From Pilaira anomala (Eukaryota > Mucoromycota > Mucoromycetes > Mucorales > Mucoraceae), in assembly GCA_025716855.1 (NCBI GenBank), contig JAIXMQ010000035.1:186001-250000 (forward strand): DNA of 64,000 bases. Direction: 5' to 3'. The translations under genes were made by a program, and so were the position numbers. Shown piece after piece: positions 32,767-42,587 of the stretch (position 1 is the stretch's first letter; each line of letters opens with the position of its first letter). The notes under the pieces were generated by a model, which was not told the origin of the DNA, ran no database searches, and was given only the letters and a program-made list of their open reading frames with translations.

Positions 32767-34589
32767 TTAATTTCCAATACCCAAACCGTACTTATCAATG
32801 GTCTTATTTACATCCTTTAAACCTTGTAAATTACCTTGAACGATAACAGTAGCCTTACCAGACCCACCACTCGATACACTTACTGCACCACGTACAACGC
32901 GACTAGCCACTCTTCTTAATTCATCCATATCCACATTATCAATATGACTCAACATCTCATCAATTCCGGTCTTTTTACCATGTACTTGAATCTGTCTACC
33001 CAAATCCTCTAATTGTACCATACGACTTTCCAAATTCATCAAAAGCGAACTCTTTAATTGATTCTTGGCTCGATTTAATTCCACTTGCGTTACGGCTAAT
33101 CTTCCAATATCCCCTCTTGCCACAATATCCAATTCACGACAAATCAATTCCATAAGCGCATTAGCGTACTCGGGTTGACAACTACCTGCAATACCAAACA
33201 ATCCTGAATCCGTATAACAATGATTAAACGCTTGACACGACTCAACCCAATAATGTTGGTTTAACACGTTCGTAAACAAACGTGAATACATTCCCTTTCC
33301 AGGTCCACCAGCAGAGAACGATCCACCACCACCCAAGAGAATCTGAAGCGTCGTTAATGCATAGATATCTGGATCATCAATCGAGAGCCCCTCAAATGCA
33401 ACATACACATGAGTTAAAGGTGTCTCAGGTCCCGTCTCCATAAAACTATTACCACCTGTATAAAGTGCTGGTTGCGTAGCGATCTCAAACGCAGAAGAAG
33501 GTTCCTTTACTTGTTGCGAATTGGATTTAAATAACGATTTCACAAACGAATCCTTTTGTTGTCCCGCTTGATTCTTTTCCGCTTGAATCGCTTGTTTCTT
33601 TAAAGCTTCCTTATGTGTCATGACGGAATCCAAGTTTTCAACTGAAGCAGGTATATCTCCAAAGAACTTACACGCTAAATCAACCACTTGTTCATGTTCC
33701 GCTCCACAGGCTGAAATCACCATACGTTCAGGTCGATACCATGTCTTCATATACGATTGAATTAACTCAGGTGTCATCAACTCTAAATTCTCAGGTGGAC
33801 AGAGTAATGGATTACCTAATGTATTTCCATGATATGCTACTGTATGTAAAATCTCGGGTAAAATCATTTCAGGTTTAGACCAAATCTCATCAATCTCGTA
33901 TAATGCTGTCTGACGTTGTTCGTCTACTTCGGCTTGGTTAATCGTAGGATGACAAATCACGTCTGAAAAAAGTGAAAGCACGCGACTAAGATCTTGACTG
34001 AAAATTGCTGATTGATACATAATCGATTCACGAGAAGATGAACACATGATATTTCCACCTAATGATTCTAATTCGGCTACTACTTGATCGGCTGAACGAT
34101 TGGCCGTACTCTATTTTAAAAAAAGAGATTATTTTTATGTCAGTTTTTTTTTGATAGAGTATATCTCTATATATATATATATATATATTTACTTTGAACG
34201 CTAATCTATCTAAAATATGACTCACACCACGAGTAACTGAAGTTTCATATCGACTACCTGCATCCACATAAACTCCAACTGCGCTAAAATGTCCCGGTGT
34301 ATTTTCTGAAGCGACTCGAATACCGTTTGGGAGTGTTGTAATCTTACAAAGTCCTGTAGAAGCCTTTGAATACTCTTGAACAATGGTAGGAAATCCTTTT
34401 GTCAAGTGCTAAAAATAATAGATAATTAATTTTTTTTTTTTTTTTTTTTGTAGCATATTTTTTTTTTTTCTTCTTTATATTTACGTTGGTTTTATAAGGC
34501 ATAGTGGATTCACTACGCTTTAATAAAGTAGTTAAACCATGTTTACTAGGTTGAACTCTAGAAACTGTATTCAACAGGCGAGAAGTCAT
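32767..34589 (-). CDS. Mitochondrial-processing peptidase subunit alpha
   Basis: Three exons, start at 34589 (MTSRLLNTVSRVQPS, an Arg/Ser-rich presequence), about 554 residues. M16 features: ITTLPNGIRVASENTPGHF, VYVDAGSRYET, GVSHILDRLAFKSTANRS, where alpha subunits lack the HxxEH zinc site of beta. The substrate-binding Gly-rich loop GGGGSFSAGGPGKGMYSRLF is present. Together with the beta subunit it removes presequences from imported matrix proteins. Compared with the yeast subunit there is an extra Lys/Gln-rich insertion around KKQAIQAEKNQAGQQK to SNSQQVKEPSS. The second intron holds a TA repeat (34172-34189). Confidence 0.92.
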
Positions 34590-34843
34590 TTGTTTAGAAG
34601 TGTAATAACAATAATAAAAAAAAAAAAAAAAAAAAAAAAAAAGGTTCACTTAAAAAAATAACAAAATTGAGATGGGGGTCTAAACAAGTCACGCATGACG
34701 TTTCTTTTATACTTGGATTCTCAAAATACCCAATTGGCCAAATGATGGCAGTTGTTATTTTATCTTGTTCAAGAATAGCCCAAGCTTTTTAATTGCGTTC
34801 CTGAAAAAATTAATTTGAGTTTTATTCAGCACTCCATTAATGC
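34590..34843. promoter_or_regulatory. Upstream region of MPP alpha
   Basis: A poly(A) run (34617-34642) lies directly upstream of the start on the minus strand, i.e. a T-rich leader. Nothing else identifiable. Confidence 0.4.
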
Positions 34844-35191
34844 TCATCCTAAGTATTTAAATAAAGAGATATTTGGGGGGGGCGTTCTCAAGCAGCATGT
34901 ATAGCTTCTAAAAGAATAATCGCCATGAATTCTTTGTTTAGATACAAGAATAGGTTGCCTTTCATCCACATTATAGCAGATTTCGACATCTTCGAACTCT
35001 TCAATTTTTTTTTTTTTATAGTTTATCAGTATAATCAACATAAAAAAAAACATGCGGATTGCTTGAATTTTTGTAACATTCATCTCCATACTGTAAACGT
35101 AGTAAGGAAAGTGATATTTACCAGATGGTTTACCGGATGGATTACCCGCAGCTCTTTCATTTGAGATAAGGTAAAATCGAGTGATATGACC
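34844..35191 (-). pseudogene. Coding-like open frame without start, unknown family
   Basis: A 115-codon frame, open on the minus strand from 35191 to a stop at 34844-34846. It includes HITRFYLISNERAAGNPSGK, KYHFPYYVYSMEMNVTKIQ, a hydrophobic patch, then IEEFEDVEICYNVDERQP, ILVSKQRIHGDYSFRSY and TCCLRTPPPN. A stop precedes it immediately. Parts read like a conserved domain, but a poly(A)-derived KKKK and the lack of a start argue for a decayed gene or exon. No family recognised. Confidence 0.35.
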
Positions 35192-35440
35192 TCATTCATA
35201 ATAGTTATGCCATTTACAGATCGAACTTAATATATATAGAACGAACAGTGGGAGCCTTATTTTTGGTTTTTGAAAGTTAGAGATTGTCCATAATATAGAT
35301 ACTATGTTAAGTTTCTTACCAACTGCAAGCAATCTTGTTCTCCTTTCTCGACATGATGTTACGAAGAAAGTATAGCCAGTCTTACCAGATCTGTGCACAA
35401 ACTGCCTACATTATTTCGGGCATCTGAGGGCTTGACTTCA
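35192..35440 (-). pseudogene. Coding remnant, possibly from a helicase
   Basis: On the minus strand RQFVHRSGKTGYTFFVTS and ERRTRLLAVGKKLNIVSIL form an open run. VHRSGKTG is reminiscent of DEAD-box motif VI (HRxGRTGR), but Lys replaces the first Arg and the second Arg is absent. The frame is closed upstream by a stop near 35440. It is a fragment at best; the helicase assignment is weak. Confidence 0.25.
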
Positions 35441-35704
35441 CAATACCCTAGTGTCGTACCAGATAGCTTCATATCATAATAGTGCTTCATCACTGCATAC
35501 GGGGCCGAGACAATTCGTATTTTCTTCTTTTACGGTTTCACCTGAATAAAGTAAAGGTCAAATAGCTCTCCTTACTATTATATAATAGCTTTCTATTTTT
35601 TTTTTTTTTACCACAGCAAATGCTTATTTTTTTTTTGCAGGATTGTGAAATAACGGAGAGAGGACAGGGTCAAGATAGTTGGTGGTGATTACCGTATCCG
35701 CTCT

Positions 35705-35830
35705 ATTTAAGGCCGTTCAATTTAAGGCCGCTTCCGATTTAAGGCTGCAATTCTCTGCAAAATTTGGCCATATTTAACTTCCTCAAGTCAGAAATAAGGT
35801 TATGATATGATTTAAGGCCACAAAAAAGTC
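35705..35830 (+). repeat. Dispersed ATTTAAGGCC repeats
   Basis: The decamer ATTTAAGGCC occurs three times within about 125 bp, with one variant ending GGCT, and with loosely similar copies between. Three copies are spaced about 17-20 bp apart. This resembles subterminal repeats of a DNA transposon. No intact transposase is adjacent. Confidence 0.5.
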
Positions 35831-37587
35831 TGAAAATTTTTTTCAGCGGGTACTGTGGTAGTTCCATTTCGCTATAGCTCGATATCTTCAATTTTAACAT
35901 AATTTAAGAGAACAGGATCGTACTCCTTCTCCTTTAGCAATATAATGTTCTTGCAAGCCCTATATGGAAATATTTGTTAAAAAATAGGTTCATAACGTAT
36001 TTCTAGGCTAATGTACTTACAGCAATTGATGAGTATCACTACGCAAACCCCCCCCCCCCTCCCCCCTTCTCTCTCAGACTTCTTTTTTTGCAAAAGTGAA
36101 TATATTGGAGAAGTGGTTCCACGATTTCAACATTATTTTTGAGCCGGTAAGTTGGTATTTGACGATGACGATTCTGCTCCTGCTGCCGATGCTGAACTTG
36201 AATCTTTACAGATCATTTTGATGCAGTTAAGGTGTCGAATCCGTCTTTAGTAATTTTTTTTTTTTTTTTTTTTTGGCTTCCGAGGCAGCAAATTCGACAG
36301 ATGAATTTTTGATCTTACTACATGGAAATTGTCTTTTATATATGCAGTTTTGAAAGATCTTTCAAGACCTTCTTTTTTTTGCATCATCATAATTAGTGTA
36401 AGGAGTTAACCAATCAATAATTATGTCCTTGTTGTCAATATTATAATGAAGGAAGCCAATTAAAGTAGCCCTTGATTTTTTCCTGACTATATATTCATCA
36501 AATGCTAAAAAAAAAAAAAAAAGTAAGGACTAGTTAGTGTATCAACAAAAATTCATATTAAAAGAAGAGCTTTGGTTACCAATAGAGAGTCGTGACATAA
36601 CGATGGAGTAAGTGATAAAACGCCAGAAGCTGGTGATAAAAAAGTTTAAACGCGTAAGTGCTAAGAAAGGTCGATTTACACAGTCATTTAAAGTTCTTTT
36701 TTTTTTTAAAATTACATAAGGATTTCTTGGCGTTTTCATCAATCGTTAAGTGTTTCATGTCTATAAGCCAATTGAAGTAAAAGCATTTACCAATGAAATC
36801 TGTAGCAGCGGATCCCAGATCAATAATAACCATTGTAATGTAATTACAAGGTACCATTGAACAGGGACATAGGTTGTTATCCAATTGAGTAGATAGGACC
36901 CAAGATTATATACGGTCAATTCGAAAGAGTAGAACGTGTATATTCGAAAGCAGAAGAGTAGTTGGGTATAGATTCGTTTAAACCCACCATCAAAAAGATG
37001 GTCCTTTTCAAACACAATCATCAAGATATTCAGGATATATAAAGACGATTATTCGGCATTATTTGGAGAAAGAATACATATAGGTAGTATGAAGAAAGAA
37101 AGAAAGAAAGAAAAAGAGATAAAAGAAGAAGATTACTGAGAAAGAACTTAAATAAAACTGAACAATTTATCAGCGATGTGGGAATTTACCTGTTTCTTGC
37201 AAGAGATGACTTTTCAATGTTTCAAGCAGTCCATCATAAATAAGAACTCAGCTGATATTATCTTACATAGTATAGCTCCCAGAATAAAAAGATCTTTCGG
37301 CCCGTTGAATATCCGATATGTTAGGGTCTACGCAACTGTCTCAAAAAATCAGCAGCTTTGTTTATTTTAAAGCAGTACAGAAAAAAAGGGTTCATGGTCT
37401 TTCACTAATTGATAAAGAATAAACAAATATATATATATATATTTTTTTTTAAAAAAAAAAAAAAAAAAAACTTTTTTATTCTCAAGACAAAAACGATGAT
37501 GTATCTATGATATAAAAAAATAAAAAAATTAAAAAAATAAAAAAAGTCCTTTTTTCTTCTTCTTTTTCTTTTCATTTTTTTTTTATT
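35831..37587. other. Gene-poor region with decayed coding fragments
   Basis: Includes a C-rich patch (36048-36066), a plus-strand fragment FDDDDSAPAADAELESLQ near 36159-36215 that looks like a transposase tail, and weak minus-strand frames at 36542-37024. The last 150 bp before the next gene are TA, A and CT tracts. No intact gene supported. Confidence 0.4.
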
Positions 37588-38684
37588 ATGGAGTATCAGG
37601 AAGAATATATAAAACCGTCAAAATATAAAGTCATTCGATGGTTACAACTAGATGAATTCGCACCTGAAAGAGCCTTCACTTCATTCTGGGTATCTCCAAA
37701 AGTATTTTTCATCATCCGAATCATTTTAGCTCTTTATACAACCATTGTCTTTTGGACGTATTTAGCAATGTCTGTAATTTATGCTCGTTTCGATGAATTT
37801 TTTGCTTTTTTTACTACTTTGACATTTGTTGGTATTCATGCTTATTTCGTGGTAAAATGTCGAAAAAAATAAATATATATTTCTCTTTTGATTCTAATTT
37901 CTTTTTTTTTTAAAAAAGACATCTTGTGTATATCATTTTCGTTACCTAAAAAACAAAAACGTCAAGTTCTTATTAAAACAACCTTCGTTTTTAAATTACA
38001 TGTACGTTTGGCTTTATTGTACAATCGTTGTATTCAAGTAAGTAATAATAATAATAAAAATTGAATTAAAAAAAGGGACATTATGCTTAACAAAACTTAC
38101 AGTGTACTGACACCAGTTGTCTTTTGGTCCATATTAAATGAAGTGGGTGACTATACAGGTAGATCTTCTTTATCCAAGAATGATGTCAATATAGCTCTAT
38201 AACACTAAACAATCTATTTATTAAATATAATAGAAAATAGGTTGGTCATCTGGTTAAATTTATCTGTCCACGGTATCACTTTAGTGATGACAGTAATTGA
38301 AGTTATCTTTAATCGCATGCGATTACCTATTCGCATGATTTTACCAGTCTTTTTTACTGTTTTATTATACATGTTTCTAGCATTTATTATCTTTGCAAGG
38401 TTATTGATTTTTCTGTTTCTAATATATGTACATATACTCATATCGTTTCTCTTTATTTTTTTTTTAGTAAGCACGTTTGGGTTTACTCTTTCTTGGCTTG
38501 GGATCAAGGTCCAAAAGCAGCACTTTGGTATTTTGTTGTAGCTATCATGATCGTAGTGATTTTTTTCGTCATGTTACTTATTCATTTATTACGAGACTAT
38601 CTTGCTTTTAAATTCGGTAGATCAAAAGACATTAAAAGAGCCATATCTGTCAAACCTGAAGCTCAACCCCCAAGTACTTACTGA
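37588..38684 (+). CDS. Multipass membrane protein (FAR-17a/AIG1 or Rolling-stone-like)
   Basis: Five exons (37588-37851, 37919-38037, 38103-38158, 38234-38399, 38468-38684) give 273 residues. Membrane segments are predicted by eye at VFFIIRIILALYTTIVFWTY, FFAFFTTLTFVGIHAYF, YMYVWLYCTIVVF, TVLTPVVFWSIL, WLNLSVHGITLVMTVIEVIF, ILPVFFTVLLYMFLAFIIFA and ALWYFVVAIMIVVIFFVMLL. The fourth and fifth segments with NLSVHG resemble the NH/HG signature of AIG1/FAR-17a and Rolling-stone families, which include lipid hydrolases of FAHFAs. The C-terminus is cytosolic-type and basic. Family membership is tentative; being a polytopic membrane protein is not. Confidence 0.7.
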
Positions 38685-39093
38685 CAGCCTATTACTCCTT
38701 TTTAGAAATTAGAATACAACCTTATATACATATATCCTTTAACCTGTCATATTTATGATACAAAGTTTGACATATTTTTATTTTTATTTTTTTATTTACA
38801 GATTATCCACATACAAAAAAAAAAAAAAAAAAAACTACTTGTTATTTGTAATTTAATACATCCCTGAAACAATAAACAACTTCTTTTTGACTTTTATTAA
38901 TAAATATTTATCATCAAACATTGTTTTAAGCTTTTTTAAATTCTTACAGGGTAACACACATTCACATAAACATAACACACTCAGTGAAGTACAGAAGACC
39001 CACGTGATTTAAAGCATTATATATATATATATATTTTTTTTTTATGTATTTATCTTTTTTATTTTATTTTTTTTTTTATTTGTCTTTTTTATA
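38685..39093. other. Intergenic region
   Basis: Short spacer with poly(A) (38815-38834) and a TA/T-rich block immediately before the next start. No gene. Confidence 0.5.
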
Positions 39094-41023
39094 ATGAATA
39101 CTAACCTCTCATTACGACCGTTACATTTACGAATACTATTTCCACATCTATTAACGTTATCAAAGTCGAATCCGAAAAGATATAAAGCACCAAAAGACAT
39201 TACTCATTCAAAAGCCATTGACCTCGAACTCTACACCTATTTCGCTTTACTTTTACGAGATTTCATTCACCCATGGTATCGTATGGTAACAACCGACGAA
39301 GACCTCTCTGCAGAGATACTCGATATCTTGATTTTACTCGTTCAAAAACTAGAGAAAAGATTATCCGAAGAGGTAAAAAAGAAAAAAAAAAAAAAAAAAA
39401 AGCTTGTTATAAAATTCAGGAACCAAAAAAAAAAAAAAAAGAAAAAAAAAACCCTTTATTAAATATTTGAATAAAATAAAATAAAAAAAGGTAGATTGGA
39501 CAGAACTTATCTTGGTAGATTTACCTCAACTATTAAGTATACATTATAGCGACTACAGACAAGCCAAGAAAAGAATACATATGGATCATGGTAGTGGTTC
39601 CGAATCATTAGCTCATTTATTTCACGGTATGCAACCTCATTTCGCACTCGAACCTATTGAGAACAGAGAACAAGAGTACCTAAGATTATTGACCGAATCC
39701 TTATTAAAGATATTATTACAACCAAAAGAATGTCAAAGTGATTGTGTTCGTCATTTAGTACGTGAGATCTTATCCAACCTAGTACTTTCCAATTTAATTG
39801 AGGCATTATCTGAGCCATACACAATTCACATGATCGTTTGTAAGGTAAAATAAACAAACAAACAAACAAAAAAGACAAAAAATAAATGACATAATCCTCA
39901 TTCTATATAGCTTTTATCTTCTTATGAACCTATCCTAGATGAATTAGAAGCCTCAGGTCAATTCGCCGAAACCTTTTTCAGCGCATTAACAAACGGTCAA
40001 TCTCCATCCAAACTCAAAGCAAGTCTAGACGAAGTCAAACTCACTACTCCCTTTCTCAGCACGCAAGACGTCAAAGCCGCTGCCATTGCTGCAGAGCATG
40101 CTAAACTACTTGCAAAAGAAAAACAAGAGAGCTTGACCAAACAAATGCAACGATTACAAGAAGAACGTCGACTAAAAGATGGCATGGATATCGTCATGGA
40201 CGAAGAACCTCAAACAACCGCTACTCAACGTCGTCGGTTTTCATTTGCTTATATCACTTTACAAGTCTTGTTAGCTCCCTTTCGAAACTTCTGGTTCTAT
40301 ATCATGGCTACCATGACTCAATCACAAGAGCAGTATCAAAAGATCAATCAACACAAGAAAAAAACAAGACAGATGTTATTGGTCGAACCCATTATGGAAT
40401 TCCTAAGTATTGCTTGTTTGGTTCAGGAAAGACCTTTACTTCAATGGACTTGGCAAATGTTGGCCATGTTTGTTTGGCCTGTCATTCGTGTATTTGGTGG
40501 TGGTTTATTAGTAGACAAGTAAAGTTCAAAATTGGTTCTAAATAAGATAAAATGTTGTATTAATAACAAATCGAATGAATCATTTTAGATTTTTAGAACA
40601 AACTGTACTACATTTATTAAGTGAAGATCATATCGTATTTTACCTTCGATTAGGTAGTGATTTATTATGGCCTGATGGTGTATTTATGCAAAGAGTGGAT
40701 CCACCTACTCCTTTACAAAGAGAGCAGACCAGAGTAAGAGCTGAGAGATTACTTACCATTTCCATACCAGGTACATATATATATATAAAAGTATTATCTT
40801 AAAAGCGCATAACACTAAATAATATATATATATATATATAGCCAATATACGTGCAGTTATATTTGGAACCTATGAACTAGATGATTTACAAGGACATATT
40901 CATGATACCCTAGAACCTTTGCAAAACAAGCAGATCAACAAACATCTGTTATATATCTTGGTAGATCTTATCTTGGCCAAAGTTTTACCTGAATTACTCG
41001 TGAATAACGATTCAAATTACTAA
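39094..41023 (+). CDS. PXA-domain protein (sorting nexin-associated)
   Basis: Five exons (39094-39372, 39491-39844, 39911-40518, 40589-40770, 40842-41023) give 534 residues. The PXA domain occupies the first half: AIDLELYTYFALLLRDFIHP, WYRMVTTDEDLSAEILDIL, DWTELILVDLPQLLSIHYSD, SLAHLFHGMQPHFALE, REILSNLVLSNLIEALSEP. A charged helix (LLAKEKQESLTKQMQRLQEE) and a C-terminal nexin-like helical part follow (FLEQTVLHLLSEDHIVFYLR; LLYILVDLILAKVLPELLV). PXA proteins link endosomes, vacuoles or ER with lipid droplets and nuclear envelope (Mdm1, SNX13/14, fission yeast Pxa1). No PX or RGS domain is seen, so it is a stand-alone PXA type. Confidence 0.85.
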
Positions 41024-41390
41024 AATATATACATTTAATACATAACTTTTTATTTTTTTTTATAAAATTAAATTATTTAGGATGGGTTTCATTTATTGAC
41101 TTATTCATCACTTTATCTTTATATTTTAATGTATTTAATGACTTTAGGATTTGTTAGGTACTATTTTATTTTATTTTTAATTTCAATAGCTACACGTTAT
41201 AACTTCTCGTCAAGAAAGAGAGAGAGAACTAATTTATAAGAGTATATACAGATAAATGCAATCACTTTGAAACCAAAAAAAAAAAAAACCTGCTTATCCT
41301 GTGGCGTCTCATCTAGCCTCTTTCTTTCTTTTTTTTTTTTTTTTTGGTTTCAAAGTGATTGCATTTATCTGTATATACTCTTATAAATTA

Positions 41391-41426
<36 letters not shown>

Positions 41427-41702
41427 CTTTCTTTTCTTGAATAATGGTTTCATTGAGTCCGTTCTCAATTTTAAAATAAAAATAATATGTATATACTTCT
41501 TACAAAGCTCTATTTGTTTTATAAAGTTTGACTTTTACCAAAACATTCGAGTGTTTGTCTTACAAAAAGTAGCTAATAAAAATCGTCATATTTTTCAAGG
41601 ATACATACGGACATTGAATCACATACAATATGAAATATCAAAAGAAAAAAAAAAAAAAACTAGTTTCTCTTTTTAATTCATACATCTACATATTTATTAG
41701 CC
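41024..41702. other. Intergenic region carrying a long hairpin
   Basis: The space between the PXA gene and the PP1 inhibitor gene. Apart from the inverted repeat at 41213-41440 it holds AT-rich sequence with no coding frame of note. Confidence 0.5.
41213..41440. repeat. Long near-perfect inverted repeat (hairpin)
   Basis: The left arm (about 41215-41288) and right arm (about 41329-41410) are perfect reverse complements for roughly 70 bp. They include a GAGA tract, a unique 45-bp block around TATACAGATAAATGCAATCA, and an A14/T17 tract. The loop of 40 nt (41289-41328) is GC-richer and unique. Beyond the GA/CT tracts, CAAGAAA (left) and TTTCTTG (right) still pair. No target-site duplication was identified. 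Candidate foldback element or hairpin RNA locus. Confidence 0.9.
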
Positions 41703-42353
41703 ATGAGTCAATCACCACACCCAGAAACGTTTACAAGAATGAGAGAAGAAACACCTACAACAGCTCACGGTTCTAGAACCTTAACGGTAGAAGAAATCGA
41801 AGCACAAAGTGCAGGAGAATCTTCGAACGATGGAGAAGAAGTAGGTGTATTAAGATTAAGAGGCGATATGAGTTCTAGAAGGCCTAGAGCAATTCAATGG
41901 GATGAAAGTGTTATTGATAACGAACATATGAATAAGAAGAAGACAAAGAGTAAAGTATTTTTTCTCAAAAAAAAAAAAAAAAAAAAAAGATATTATATAA
42001 ACTTATATATATATATATATTTCTTCTTTAGTTTGTTGTATCTATCATAAACCTCATGCAGTGGGCGAGTCTTCCGAGTCTGAAAGTAGTAGTAGTGATA
42101 GCGATAATTCTAGTAGTAGTGAAGATGAAAGACCTCATAGAAACGGTAAATGCACACATAAGCATCCTATCCAAAAGAAGAAAAAGAAGAGAAACCCAAG
42201 AGAAGTTAGTCCTAATGCATATGAACGTCAACCTGTATACAAAGGTAAAAAAAAATCATTTGTAAATAATAATATATTAAAATAAGGTGATATGCATTAA
42301 ACAATTTTTTATTTATTTTAGATCGTTCAACAAATAAAAAGGGAAATGTATAA
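41703..42353 (+). CDS. ypi1: PP1 regulatory inhibitor, Ypi1/PPP1R11 type
   Basis: Three exons (41703-41949, 42032-42244, 42322-42353) give 163 residues. Diagnostic inhibitor-3 core: VLRLRG, then RRPRAIQWDESVIDNEHMN, KKKTKICCIYHKPHAVGES. The RAIQW segment is the RVxF-type PP1 docking motif, and the CCIYHKP part spans the exon 1/2 junction. A Ser/acidic run (SSESESSSSDSDNSSS) and a basic segment (KKKKKRNPRE) follow. Ypi1 binds the PP1 catalytic subunit with Sds22 and controls its nuclear assembly. The phase of both introns is consistent. Confidence 0.92.
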
Positions 42354-42587
42354 ATAGTAAAGTGATCAAAAGGGATATTTTGTTGAGAGAAGCTTGGATT
42401 ATATAGTACATTATAAGGAGAAAGAGAGCGTCTGCTTTATAAAAGAGAAGTAAAGAATGTAAAAAAAAAAAAAAAAAAATAGAATTTATAATAGATTTCT
42501 TCTTTTTTTTTTCTTTTTTTTTTTTTTTTTCCTTTTTCTTTCATCATTTATACCTTTATACGCAATAAAAAAATAATAATAATAAAA
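42354..42587. promoter_or_regulatory. Promoter region of the ThrE/Prm10 gene
   Basis: Short spacer ending in an extended T/CT tract (42499-42543) a few tens of bases before the start codon, the same arrangement as at other plus-strand genes in the window. Confidence 0.4.

Noticed and set aside
36542..37024. Overlapping minus-strand frames
   Set aside because: One segment (VIIDLGSAATDFIG) looks like an Hsp70/actin-type ATPase start, but neighbouring residues do not continue the fold and the frames conflict.
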